Shown here: piece by piece, positions 7,979 through 16,107 of the stretch
How the letters are laid out: each line of letters begins with the position of its first letter
Position numbering within the stretch: the first letter of the stretch is position 1
Assembly (NCBI GenBank): GCA_028278205.1
Contig: JANQES010000029.1
Coordinates: 1 to 64,000 of the forward strand
DNA length: 64,000 nucleotides
Direction: 5' to 3'
From: Rhodothermales bacterium
GTDB lineage: Bacteria; Bacteroidota; Rhodothermia; Rhodothermales; Bin80
Notes under the pieces: generated by a model
What the model was told of the DNA's origin: nothing
The model's database searches: none
The model's input: only the letters and a program-made list of their open reading frames with translations
Program-made: the position numbers and the translations under genes

Positions 7979-8018
7979 AGGCAGTTTTGCAAGATCTTTG
8001 GGTTTATTTGAATAATGA

Positions 8019-8165
8019 CACGAGCCGCAGGCGACTGACGAAAGTAATAGCGAACAAGGATTTACGAATATCGAAGGATCTAATCACACCTTCTCCATTC
8101 GACATTCCTTGTTCGATATTCGATATTCCCAAACACCTCCTGAACGGAGGACCGTGGGAACGAGC
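8019..8165. repeat. Composite dispersed repeat (CACGAGCCG / GGGAACGAGC modules)
   Basis: Two modules found here, 8019-8047 and 8146-8165, recur side by side at 20506-20559, the second one in inverted orientation. Between them are heptads of the ATTCGAT type at 8096-8130. Modules of a dispersed repeat have been shuffled between the two loci. Confidence 0.6.
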
Positions 8166-8183
8166 AACAAGATGCTCAGAAGC

Positions 8184-9899
8184 ATGACCGATCCAACCCT
8201 CCCCCCTTCCCCCTCTCCCCTTCTCTCCCCCTTTCTCCTCATCCTCGTCCTCCTGGCCGGATGCGCCGACCCGCGCCTGCCCACCGGCGGCCCGCCCGAC
8301 CGCACGCCGCCCACGCTGGAAACGACCGAACCGGAAAACGAAACAGTTAATTTCACCGGCACCTCGGTGCGGTTTATCTTTTCGGAATACGTCGATCAAG
8401 GCTCGTTTACGCGGGCTTTTACCATCACCCCCGCGCCCGAAGGCCGCCTTCGGTTCAAGTGGCGTAAACGACGCGTCGAGATCCGCTTTCCCGAAGCCCT
8501 GCGCGAGAATACGACCTACGTCCTCACGCTCGATAACAACCTGCGCGACGCGCGCGGCGTAGCCTTACCCAAACCGATCACGTTTGCGTTTTCCACCGGG
8601 CCGGTCATCAACAAAGGCTACCTCGCCGGGCGCCTGCTCGAAGCCGGGCAGGGCAACGGCGTCGGCGGCTTCGACATCTTTGCCTATGCTGCCCCCGACT
8701 CGGCAGCCCTCGACTCGCTCCCCGAACGCCCGGCCTATCGCACCCAGACCGGCGAAGACGGGCGGTTCTCGCTTTCTTATTTGAACGAACAACCCTACTT
8801 CGTCATCGCCCTGCAAGACCGAAACCGCACCCAACAGCCCGACGCCAACGAACCCTTCGCCGCCCCGCCGCACCCGGTCATCCTTGCCGATCCCGACACC
8901 ACCCAAACCGGCGATGACCTCTCCTGGTTCGTCTCCCTGCGCGATACCATCCCGCCCGGTGTGCAGCGCGTGCGGCCCTGGTCGAGCCGGCGCCATCTGG
9001 TGCGTTTCTCCGAAGCTATCCAACTGACCAACCGCGCCACAGACGGCTGGATGATGGAAGATTCGGCCTCGGGGCAGGCGGCGGCCTTGCAAGACGTCTA
9101 TCTTTTTGCCGACGACCCGCGCCAGGTCTATCTGTTGACCGACTCACTCGCCGCCACGCCCCACCTTTTACGCCCATCCGCCGCCCTCACCGATTCCAGC
9201 GACAACGTCGTGCTTTCGGATACCGTCAGCTTCACCCCATCGGCTAACCCCGATACACTGCGGCTTCGCTTCCTCGGTTTCTTGCCCGAAGCCGCCGCCG
9301 ACCCGCTCGTGCTGCCGCCGTCGATCTCGCCCGGCGTCCGATTCAACGAACCCGTGCCGCCGGCCCGCCTGGCCGGGATCGTCACCGCGCAGGATTCGAC
9401 CGGCCAGGCGCTCGACTTCGCCATGACGACGACCGACGGCACGACGTATCGCCTCGGCTTCACGCCCGCCCTGCAACCCGGCCTCCGCATAGACGTCCGC
9501 GTCGATGGGCAGCAAGCCGGCGGCGTCGATACGGTCTACACGCGCGCCTACCGGCGCATCAGCGAGCGCGCCCTGGGCAGCCTCAGCGGCATCACCGCCA
9601 CCGACGATACCAGCGGCACCCTCATCGTCGAACTCTACGCCACCGAAGATCCGACAGCGCCCAGCCCGTACGCCACCACCACCCCCGACTCGACAGGCCT
9701 TTTCGCCTTCGACAACCTCCCGGAAGGCCCCTATCGCTTCCGCCTCTTCATAGATCGCAACGGCAACGGACGGTGGGACGGCGGGCAGATCCTGCCCTAC
9801 GAACGCGCCGAGCCGGTCACCTGGAACACCGAAGCCGCTTCGGTGCGCGCCCGCTGGGATAGCGCGCTGAAAGACACGCTCCACGTTCCGGAAAGATGA
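8184..9899 (+). CDS. Large lipoprotein with Ig-like (Big_5) domain
   Basis: A 571-residue secreted protein. The signal peptide ends in a lipobox LVLLAGC (Cys about residue 27), predicting lipid anchoring. PPDRTPPTLETTEP then leads into an SbsA/Big_5-type Ig domain (SVRFIFSEYVDQGSFTRAF ... ENTTYVLTL ... ALPKPITFAFSTG), and beta-rich, carboxypeptidase-like segments follow, ending with FDNLPEGPYRFRLFIDRNGNGRWDGG. This architecture is common in Bacteroidota envelope proteins of unknown role. The start at 8184 is chosen to keep a short n-region; frames further upstream only traverse repeats. The proline-rich stretch before the hydrophobic core (PTLPPSPSPLLSPF) is encoded by a CT-rich octamer repeat like those in intergenic hairpins. 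Confidence 0.8.
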   Translation: MTDPTLPPSPSPLLSPFLLILVLLAGCADPRLPTGGPPDRTPPTLETTEPENETVNFTGTSVRFIFSEYVDQGSFTRAFTITPAPEGRLRFKWRKRRVEIRFPEALRENTTYVLTLDNNLRDARGVALPKPITFAFSTGPVINKGYLAGRLLEAGQGNGVGGFDIFAYAAPDSAALDSLPERPAYRTQTGEDGRFSLSYLNEQPYFVIALQDRNRTQQPDANEPFAAPPHPVILADPDTTQTGDDLSWFVSLRDTIPPGVQRVRPWSSRRHLVRFSEAIQLTNRATDGWMMEDSASGQAAALQDVYLFADDPRQVYLLTDSLAATPHLLRPSAALTDSSDNVVLSDTVSFTPSANPDTLRLRFLGFLPEAAADPLVLPPSISPGVRFNEPVPPARLAGIVTAQDSTGQALDFAMTTTDGTTYRLGFTPALQPGLRIDVRVDGQQAGGVDTVYTRAYRRISERALGSLSGITATDDTSGTLIVELYATEDPTAPSPYATTTPDSTGLFAFDNLPEGPYRFRLFIDRNGNGRWDGGQILPYERAEPVTWNTEAASVRARWDSALKDTLHVPER

Positions 9900-9923
9900 T
9901 TTGGATTTTGGATTTTGGGTTGA
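9900..9923. repeat. Solo arm of the CCAAAAT heptad repeat
   Basis: Three GATTTTG-type heptads directly after the lipoprotein stop without a clear opposing arm, unlike the hairpin copies elsewhere. Nothing else was seen between this and the next gene. Confidence 0.6.
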
Positions 9924-9974
9924 TCTTTCGATTATGAGGCAAATCATCTACTCCACATCCATCCCCCTTTCACC

Positions 9975-11546
9975 ATGAACCCCGCGCTCACTGCCGAAGC
10001 AATGCGAGAGGCCGACCGGGTCTCCATCGAAGACTACGGCATTCCCGGCTTTACGCTGATGGAAACGGCGGGACGCGGCGCGGTAGACCGGATCGAGCAG
10101 GCATTCGGGCCGATGGCGGGCAAGACCGTCGTGTGCCTGTGCGGCAAGGGCAACAACGGCGGCGACGGGTTCGTCGTGGCGCGGGTTTTGTATGCGCGGG
10201 GCGCCCGCGTGCGTGTGGTGGCGCTGAGCGGCCCGGATGCCATGAGCACCGACGCCGCGCACAACTGGCGTCTCCTCGAACAACTCGCCGAACACGACGA
10301 CACAGACCGCCTCGACCTGCTTCTGTTCGAAAACCTCGACCAACTCGACGCCTACCGAGACGCCGCCCTGTATGTGGATGGGCTGCTGGGAACGGGGCTT
10401 GCGAGCGCGTTGCGCGAGCCGCTCAGCAGCATCGTGGCGTGGCTCAATGAGCAGCCGCAACCCACCACTGCCCTCGACGTGCCCACCGGCCTGCACAGCG
10501 ACCACGGCACCATCCTGGGCGCCGCCGTCCGCGCCGACCTGACCGTCACGATGGGCGCGTTCAAAGTGGGATTGTTGATTAATGACGGCCCGGCGATGGC
10601 CAGACGCGTGGAGGTCGTCGAGATCGGTATTCCCCGGTTTGTGATCGAGCACGTGCAGGCGAGGCCGGGGTGCGCCTGGCATCCGACCGACGAGGCGGTG
10701 GCGGCGTGGCTGCCCCGGCGGCAGCGCGATGCGCACAAGTACAGCGCCGGCATGGCCCTCGCCGTCGGCGGCGCACCGGGCTTGACGGGCGCCCCGGTGA
10801 TGGCCTCGGTGGCAGCCGCGCGTGCCGGCGCCGGCTACGTCACCTGCGCCTGCCCGCAGTCGATCCAGCCGATCCTGGCCGCCAAAATGACCGAAGTGAC
10901 GACGCTGGCGCTGCCCGAAGCCTCCGACGGCGGCCTCGACCTCCACGGCGCCCTGGCTGCGCTGAAGCCGCGTCTGGCTAAAGCCCGCGCGTTGCTCGTC
11001 GGGCCGGGGCAGGGCCGGCACATCGGCACCCAGCGTTTCATCCGCGCGCTGCTTCAACAAACCGACCTGCCCGTCGTCGTCGATGCCGATGCCCTCAACG
11101 CGCTGGCCGACGACCCGAACCTCATCGCCCGGCATGCCGAAGGACGCTGGATCCTGACACCGCACGCGGGCGAGTTCCGCCGCCTGGCCGATGCCGACGT
11201 AGACCTGACGGATCGCATCGGCGTGGCGCAGCGTTACGCGCAGCGGTGGAACTGCGTATTGATTCTGAAAGGGATGCCCAGCGTCGTCGGCTGCCCGGAC
11301 GGCACCGCGTACGTCAACGCCACCGGCAACCCGGCCCTGGCTACCGCCGGCACCGGCGACGTGCTGGCGGGCCTGTGCACCGGCCTGCTCGCGCAAGGCC
11401 TCACCCCGGTTCAGGCTGCCGTCTGCGCCCTCCACCTCGGCGGCGCCGCCGCCGACCGCTACGCCGAAAACCACCCGCCCCGCACGATGATGGCCATGGA
11501 CCTGCTCGATGTGCTTCCAACGGTGCTGATGGATCGGTTTTCCTGA
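9975..11546 (+). CDS. nnr: Bifunctional NAD(P)H-hydrate epimerase / ADP-dependent dehydratase
   Basis: Repairs damaged (hydrated) NADH and NADPH. The N-terminal half (about 1-215) is the YjeF_N epimerase: MREADRVSIEDYGIPGFTLMETAGRGA, GKGNNGGDGFVVARVL and the ALDVPTGLHSD segment. The C-terminal half (about 230-505) is the ribokinase-like dehydratase with HKYSAGMALAVGGAPGLTGAP, VDADALNALA, LTPHAGEF and the ATAGTGDVLAGL nucleotide site. The 523-residue fused length is normal for bacteria. It seems monocistronic; a heptad-repeat hairpin and a VanZ-like gene follow. Confidence is high because both halves show complete motifs. Confidence 0.95.
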   Translation: MNPALTAEAMREADRVSIEDYGIPGFTLMETAGRGAVDRIEQAFGPMAGKTVVCLCGKGNNGGDGFVVARVLYARGARVRVVALSGPDAMSTDAAHNWRLLEQLAEHDDTDRLDLLLFENLDQLDAYRDAALYVDGLLGTGLASALREPLSSIVAWLNEQPQPTTALDVPTGLHSDHGTILGAAVRADLTVTMGAFKVGLLINDGPAMARRVEVVEIGIPRFVIEHVQARPGCAWHPTDEAVAAWLPRRQRDAHKYSAGMALAVGGAPGLTGAPVMASVAAARAGAGYVTCACPQSIQPILAAKMTEVTTLALPEASDGGLDLHGALAALKPRLAKARALLVGPGQGRHIGTQRFIRALLQQTDLPVVVDADALNALADDPNLIARHAEGRWILTPHAGEFRRLADADVDLTDRIGVAQRYAQRWNCVLILKGMPSVVGCPDGTAYVNATGNPALATAGTGDVLAGLCTGLLAQGLTPVQAAVCALHLGGAAADRYAENHPPRTMMAMDLLDVLPTVLMDRFS

Positions 11547-11592
11547 AAAAAGACCCCGGCGACATTCTTCGAGGAATGCATCTTGAAAAAAT

Positions 11593-11672
11593 GTCATGGG
11601 TCATGGGTCATGAGTCATGGGTTCTTTTCTCATCCTCATGACCCATGACCCATGACTCATGCCCCATGACCC
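11593..11672. repeat. Heptad hairpin (TCATGGG / CCCATGA family)
   Basis: Left arm TCATGGG-type heptads at 11594-11623, a 13-base spacer, then right arm CCCATGA-type heptads to 11672, ending eight bases before the VanZ-like start codon. Other members of this sequence family lie at 27501-27568 and 36046-36110. Confidence 0.75.
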
Positions 11673-11679
11673 CCCAACC

Positions 11680-12039
11680 ATGACCCGCGCTCTTCTTCTC
11701 GCTATCATCTGGACGCTCGTCATCCTGGCAGCCTGTTCAATCCCAGGAAAAGACCTGCCCGCCATCGATATCTTTTCAATCGACAAAATTGCGCATTTCG
11801 TGGTGTTTGCGGGCTTCGGCTGGGTGTGGATGTGGGCGCTCAAGAGCCCGCCGCCCCGCCGAACAGCGTATGTGCTGGCCTTCGGCCTCGCCTACGCCGC
11901 CCTCACCGAAGTCTACCAGGGTTTTCTTCCGTTCGACCGCACGCCCGATCCCAAAGATGCGCTCGCCAACGCCCTCGGCCTCCTCACCGCCATACTCATC
12001 TATCGCCTGACGAATCGCAACAGGCTTTCTAAAACGTGA
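11680..12039 (+). CDS. VanZ-like membrane protein
   Basis: A 119-residue protein with four hydrophobic segments and the VanZ-family pattern: DIFSIDKIAHFVVFAGFGWVWMWAL near the start and ALTEVYQGFLPFDRTPDPKDALANALG in the second half, the acidic ...E-x-x-Q...R...D...D/N... arrangement typical of the family. VanZ itself affects teicoplanin sensitivity, but most homologues have no assigned role. The first hydrophobic segment (LLAIIWTLVILAACSIPG) resembles a signal anchor. I start at 11680 because upstream frame is repeat sequence only. Confidence 0.85.
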   Translation: MTRALLLAIIWTLVILAACSIPGKDLPAIDIFSIDKIAHFVVFAGFGWVWMWALKSPPPRRTAYVLAFGLAYAALTEVYQGFLPFDRTPDPKDALANALGLLTAILIYRLTNRNRLSKT

Positions 12040-12127
12040 AACAGCAACTTCGCCGACTGCTCCGTGTCTTGACAATGAAGGCTGGCCAGAAATATCGATG
12101 TGTATCACAAAAAGTGCAGGCAGACAG

Positions 12128-12793
12128 ATGGCTATTCGAAAGCACAAAAATGGCAGCCCCCGCAGAATCTACGGCCTCCTCGTCGAAGCAGGCATGGTCG
12201 CAGCGTTGTTGCTGCTCATCCTGGCCTTCCGGATCAATATTCAGCCGGAGTATGAGATGGATTTCACGATTGACCAGGTGGCCCCGGTCGAGGTAATCGA
12301 CATCCCAAGAACCGAGCAGCCCAGGAAACCACCGAAGCCGCCGCGCCCGAGGATCGTCGTAGAAGTAGAAAACGACGTTCTTATCGACGAAGACGAGGAG
12401 CTAGATCTCGATCCCTATTTTGATATACAGGAGCCGCAACCTCTTGGCGACCCGCCGGAACCCGACCCCGAACCCAAACCGGAAGAACCTGATCTTGGGC
12501 CGGATATCTTCGTGGTTGTCGAGGAGATGCCCGAACTCATCGGTAAGCTCGGCCCGATCAGGTATCCGGAGATGGCCCGCAGAGCCGGCGTCGAAGGCAG
12601 CGTCACGGTCCAGTTCGTCGTCGATGAAAACGGCCACGTCACCGAGCCGGAGGTCTTTGGCCCCAGGCTGGGCGGCGGGTGCGACGAAGAGGCCCTCCGC
12701 GTCGTGAGCGAGGCCAAATTCAAGCCCGGCAAGCAGCGCGGCAAGGCCGTCAAGGTTCGGTTTCATTTGCGGGTCACGTTCAGGCTGCGATAA
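12128..12793 (+). CDS. tonB: Energy transducer TonB (first of two tandem paralogues)
   Basis: Couples the inner-membrane proton motive force, through ExbB/ExbD, to outer-membrane transporters. The 221-residue protein has one N-terminal membrane helix (about 20-42, GMVAALLLLILAFRI), a periplasmic Pro/Glu-rich linker (EQPRKPPKPPRPR, DPPEPDPEPKPEEPD) and a TonB_C domain starting around 140: PELIGKLGPIRYPEMARRAGVEGSVTVQFVVDENGHV to the end. Its neighbour at 13000 is about the same length and nearly identical in the C-terminal domain. No exbB/exbD or receptor gene is in the window. Confidence 0.9.
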   Translation: MAIRKHKNGSPRRIYGLLVEAGMVAALLLLILAFRINIQPEYEMDFTIDQVAPVEVIDIPRTEQPRKPPKPPRPRIVVEVENDVLIDEDEELDLDPYFDIQEPQPLGDPPEPDPEPKPEEPDLGPDIFVVVEEMPELIGKLGPIRYPEMARRAGVEGSVTVQFVVDENGHVTEPEVFGPRLGGGCDEEALRVVSEAKFKPGKQRGKAVKVRFHLRVTFRLR

Positions 12794-12999
12794 CCCTGCC
12801 GGAGAGTGCGTTTTTCACCCTTTTGAGGTAGCCCCCATGCACAGCTTTCAATTTTCTCGGAACCCTCCCTAACCGACGCACGTTTTTTTAGCGCCTCCAC
12901 TGCTAAACCCTTTTCATTGTGTGTCATCTGTCCTATCTTTAGGGCTTTGTGACTATCGGAAGACGCACTCCCTTTTTCAGGCATCAGAATCGAGCAACT

Positions 13000-13668
13000 A
13001 TGGCCATCCGTAAAAACCCCAAAGCTGATCTCCGTAAAACCTACGGGGTCGTCGTCGAGATCGGCATGATCGCGGCACTGCTGCTGCTCATCCTGGCTTT
13101 CCGTGTGAACCTCGACCGCGGCGAGACGATGGAATTCCAGCAGATCGAGCAAGAGGTCGTGCAGATGGAGGAGATCCTCCAGACCAAGCAGATCCAAAAA
13201 CCGCCGCCGCCGCCCAAGCCGCCGGTGCCTGTCGAGGTGCCCAACGACGAGATCATCGAGGATGACGACCTCGACCTCGACGCCTCGCTCGACATCGAGG
13301 AGCCGCTGGCCAACCTGCCGCCACCGCCGCCGCCGGAAGAAGATGAGCCCGAGCCGGAGCCGGAGCCGGAGATCTTCGTGGTCGTCGAGCAGATGCCCGA
13401 ACTTATCGGGGGGCTGGGCGAGATCCAGAAGAAGATCAAGTATCCGGAGATTGCCCGTAAAGCCGGCGTCGAAGGCCGCGTCATCATCCAGTTCATCGTC
13501 GATGAATCGGGGAGCGTTTCCGAGCCTGCCGTCGTGCGCGGCATCGGAGCCGGATGCGACGAAGAGGCCCTCCGCGTCGTGCGCCAGGCCAAATTCAAGC
13601 CCGGCAAGCAGCGCGGCAAATCCGTCAAGGTCAAAATGTCGTTGCCGATTACGTTCAAGCTTAAATAA
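13000..13668 (+). CDS. tonB: Energy transducer TonB (second tandem paralogue)
   Basis: A 222-residue TonB protein with the same plan as the gene at 12128: cytoplasmic KTYGVVVEIGM leading to a membrane helix, a Pro-rich linker (KPPPPPKPPVPVEVP and PPPPPEEDEPEPEPEPE), and a TonB_C domain with KYPEIARKAGVEGRVIIQFIVDESGSV and FKPGKQRGKSVKVKM. The linkers diverge while the C-terminal domains are very similar, so the duplicates may serve different receptors or be kept similar by gene conversion. Start ATG at 13000. The stop codon lies inside a perfect 14-bp hairpin. Confidence 0.9.
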   Translation: MAIRKNPKADLRKTYGVVVEIGMIAALLLLILAFRVNLDRGETMEFQQIEQEVVQMEEILQTKQIQKPPPPPKPPVPVEVPNDEIIEDDDLDLDASLDIEEPLANLPPPPPPEEDEPEPEPEPEIFVVVEQMPELIGGLGEIQKKIKYPEIARKAGVEGRVIIQFIVDESGSVSEPAVVRGIGAGCDEEALRVVRQAKFKPGKQRGKSVKVKMSLPITFKLK

Positions 13669-13692
13669 TTTTCCTGGTGGAAAATTATTTAA
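13661..13692. terminator. Hairpin spanning the tonB stop codon
   Basis: Fourteen-base perfect arms (TTAAATAATTTTCC at 13661-13674 and its complement at 13679-13692) with a four-base loop. The TAA stop at 13666-13668 is part of the left arm. Confidence 0.7.
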
Positions 13693-13702
13693 ATGGTCTG
13701 AC

Positions 13703-13739
13703 AAAAAAGCCCTGCCGTGTTTTGCGGTGGGGCTTTTTT
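13703..13739. terminator. Bidirectional intrinsic terminator between tonB and rpiA
   Basis: AAAAAAGCCC at 13703 pairs with GGGCTTTTTT ending at 13739, so both strands have a GC stem followed by a T-run. It serves the convergent tonB and rpiA transcripts. Confidence 0.8.
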
Positions 13740-13762
13740 CATTTCTCTCCTTATCCTCCCTC

Positions 13763-14473
13763 TCACCCTTTCTCCCTTTCTCCCTTTCGCAGATGCCGCG
13801 CGGTGCCGGAGGGCTCGCCGACGACCACGTCGGTGGCCAGGCCGATGAACAGGCCGTGATCGAGCACGCCGGGTAGGGCGAGGAGCGCCTGGTCGAGCGT
13901 TGCCGGGTCGTCGAGGCCGTCGTCGAAGTGCGCGTCGATGATCCAGAAGCCCTGGTCTGAGACGACGGGGCCGTCTTTGCGCTGGCCCATGCGCAGCACA
14001 GGCCGCGCGCCGAGGCCTTCGAGCGCCCGCATCACCGGCGCGGCGGCCATCGGCAAGACCTCCACCGGCACCGGCATCCGCGTGCCGAGCCGTTCGACCT
14101 GCTTCGACGGATCGATCAGCACGACGAACCGCGCCGCCAATGACGCGACCACCTTCTCGCGGGTGTGCGCCGCCCCCCGGCCTTTGATCAGATCGAAACC
14201 GGGACTGACTTCGTCGGCGCCGTCGAAGGCGATGTCGAGGGCGTCGAGTTCGTCGAGGGTAGCCAGTGGGATGCCGTGCTGCCGGCCCAGGCGTTCGGCG
14301 GCAAACGAGGTGGGCGTGCCGACGATCTGCAACCCTTCCTCGCGAACACGGCGACCCAGCGCGGCGATGGTATAAGCGGTCGTCGAGCCGGTGCCCAGGC
14401 CGATGCGTTGCCCATCCTGGGCCATGGCAGCCGCCGCCTCGCCGGCAGCCTTCTTGGCAGCGTTTTGATCCAT
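13763..14473 (-). CDS. rpiA: Ribose-5-phosphate isomerase A
   Basis: Interconverts ribose 5-phosphate and ribulose 5-phosphate in the pentose phosphate pathway. Family motifs are IGLGTGSTTAYTI near residue 25 (phosphate loop), DIAFDGADEVSPGFDLIKGRGAAHTREKVVA in the middle (catalytic acid and lysine region) and GVLDHGLFIGLATDVVVGE near the end. The 236-residue length is normal. The last residues, RKGEREKG, are encoded by a CT-rich octamer repeat that extends into the intergenic region, so the original C-terminus has been replaced or extended by repeat DNA. The start ATG at 14473 lies at the edge of a GCAGATGAAC-type repeat array. Confidence 0.93.
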   Translation of the reverse strand: MDQNAAKKAAGEAAAAMAQDGQRIGLGTGSTTAYTIAALGRRVREEGLQIVGTPTSFAAERLGRQHGIPLATLDELDALDIAFDGADEVSPGFDLIKGRGAAHTREKVVASLAARFVVLIDPSKQVERLGTRMPVPVEVLPMAAAPVMRALEGLGARPVLRMGQRKDGPVVSDQGFWIIDAHFDDGLDDPATLDQALLALPGVLDHGLFIGLATDVVVGEPSGTARHLRKGEREKG

Positions 14474-14766
14474 TGCAACCGCAGATTAACGCAGATGAAC
14501 ACAGATTTACAGATGCAAAGGCTTGCAACCGCAGATGAATGCAGACGAACGCAGATCTACGGATGCAAAGGCTTGCAACCGCAGATGAATGCAGACGAAC
14601 GCAGATCTACGGACGCAAAGGTACGTGAAAAGCTTAAACGATACTGCCCACCGCAAAAATTGTCCGGGAATCAATACGCTCTAACGCCCCCGAATCAAGC
14701 ATCATCGCTGCTTCAAAGCCCCATCTGCGTCAATCCGCGCCCATCTGCAATCATCTGCGGTTGCAA
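14474..14766. repeat. Array of 10-bp-based repeats upstream of rpiA
   Basis: A unit of about 57 bp (GCTTGCAACCGCAGATGAA... ending in ...GGATGCAAA) occurs about three times between 14474 and 14622, built from GCAGATGAAC-like decamers. A complementary arm (CCATCTGCGTCAATCC...) lies at 14721-14764. The two arms could pair over the 100-bp unique centre. No gene was seen in this 293-bp gap, which should also contain the rpiA promoter. Confidence 0.7.
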
Positions 14767-15990
14767 TTACTCGTAGCGCAACGCGTCGATGGGGTCGAGG
14801 CCGGCGGCTTTGAAGGCGGGATAGACGCCGAAGACCACGGCGATGCCGGTGACAGCCAGGACCGCCGCCAGCGCCCAGAGCCACGGAAAAGTAAAAGCCG
14901 CATCGAAGAGCAGGCCCATCAAGTTACCGGCGCCTACCCCGGCCAGGATGCCCACGATACCGCCGATCTGGCACAGAAAAATGGCTTCGTAGAGGAATTG
15001 ACTGAGGATGTCGCGCCGCCGGGCGCCGACGGCCTTGCGCACGCCGATCTCGCGGGTGCGTTCGGTCACCGAGACGAGCATGATGTTCATGATGCCGATG
15101 CCGGCGGCCAGCAGCGTGATCAGCCCGATGCCGGCGCCACCCATCGCCAGGATCGAGGTAAAACTGCCGACCTGTTCGACCAGGGCTTCGTTGCTTTGCA
15201 ACTCGAAGTTGTTCTCCTCACCGGGCCGTACTCGCCGGATGACACGCATGAGCCCGATGACCTCATCCATCGTCGCCTCAAGCAGTTCGATGCTCGGCGC
15301 GCGCACTTTGATTTCGATATCGCGCTGCCCGGCGCTGTAGGAGGAAATCATACGGGTGATGGGCACGACGGCAATCATATCCACGTTGGTCCCGAAGGCC
15401 TCTCCCTTCTCCTCCAACACCCCGATGACCTGATACCGATAGCCGTCGATGATGACGTCTTTGCCCAATGAGCGTTCGTTGGGAAAAAGCTCGTCGTCGA
15501 GATCAGAACCGATGACGGCGACGGGGCGGCCCAGATGCACATCCTGATCGGTGAGAAAACGCCCGTCGCCTACTTCGAAGCCGTTGTTGCCGGGCCAGTG
15601 TTCGTTCGAGCCCAGAAAGATGACTTCAAGATCGGTCTTACGCTCTCCGTACCGGGCTTCCACCAGAAACCCCTGGCGCATCTCCGGGTTGATGGCGACG
15701 GGCAACTGCGCGCGTTCTTGCAGGCGCTCCATCTCCTCGTAGGTGATGTTTTCGCGGGCCCGCCGCCGCGCTCCTTGCACCTGCACGCCCGACGAACTCT
15801 CCACCGTGAACGTCGTCGAGCCGAACGACTGGATCGTGCTGCTGAAACTGTTTTCGATGACCTGCACCGCCGTCACCGCCACGATGATGGCAAAGACGCC
15901 GATGATCATCCCCAACAACGTCAGCGCCGAACGGAGCTTATGGCTGCGCACTGCCTCCCAGGCCAATCGGATAAACTCGAAGTTGATCAT
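14767..15990 (-). CDS. MacB/FtsX-type ABC transporter permease
   Basis: A 407-residue permease of the MacB topology: one N-terminal membrane helix (HKLRSALTLLGMIIGVFAIIVAVTAV), a large periplasmic domain (about 45-285) and three C-terminal helices containing GGAGIGLITLLAAGIGIMNIMLVSVTERTREIGVRKAVGARR, the FtsX signature, ending in DALRYE. Such proteins act in tripartite efflux or lipoprotein transport driven mechanically by a LolD-like ATPase; none is encoded in the window. I start at MINFEF (15990) because the longer frame runs through repeat DNA. Transcribed after the related permease at 16108-17337. Confidence 0.9.
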   Translation of the reverse strand: MINFEFIRLAWEAVRSHKLRSALTLLGMIIGVFAIIVAVTAVQVIENSFSSTIQSFGSTTFTVESSSGVQVQGARRRARENITYEEMERLQERAQLPVAINPEMRQGFLVEARYGERKTDLEVIFLGSNEHWPGNNGFEVGDGRFLTDQDVHLGRPVAVIGSDLDDELFPNERSLGKDVIIDGYRYQVIGVLEEKGEAFGTNVDMIAVVPITRMISSYSAGQRDIEIKVRAPSIELLEATMDEVIGLMRVIRRVRPGEENNFELQSNEALVEQVGSFTSILAMGGAGIGLITLLAAGIGIMNIMLVSVTERTREIGVRKAVGARRRDILSQFLYEAIFLCQIGGIVGILAGVGAGNLMGLLFDAAFTFPWLWALAAVLAVTGIAVVFGVYPAFKAAGLDPIDALRYE

Positions 15991-16106
15991 ATTTGCAACC
16001 GCTGATGAACGCGGATAAACGCGGATGTTTGCAACCGCTGATGGACACGGATAAACGCAGATAATCTGTGTCCATCTGCGCCCATCTGCCCCGATCTGCG
16101 GTTGCA
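15991..16106. repeat. GCAGATGAAC-family repeat hairpin between the permeases
   Basis: Decamer repeats form two arms: GCAACCGCTGATGGACACGG-like at 16031-16064 and its imperfect complement ending GATCTGCGGTTGC at 16106. Same family as the array upstream of rpiA (14474-14766). Confidence 0.7.
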
Positions 16107-16107
16107 C

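Noticed and set aside
14474..14766. CRISPR array upstream of rpiA
   Set aside because: Repeats of about 57 bp are contiguous without unique spacers and no cas genes are present.
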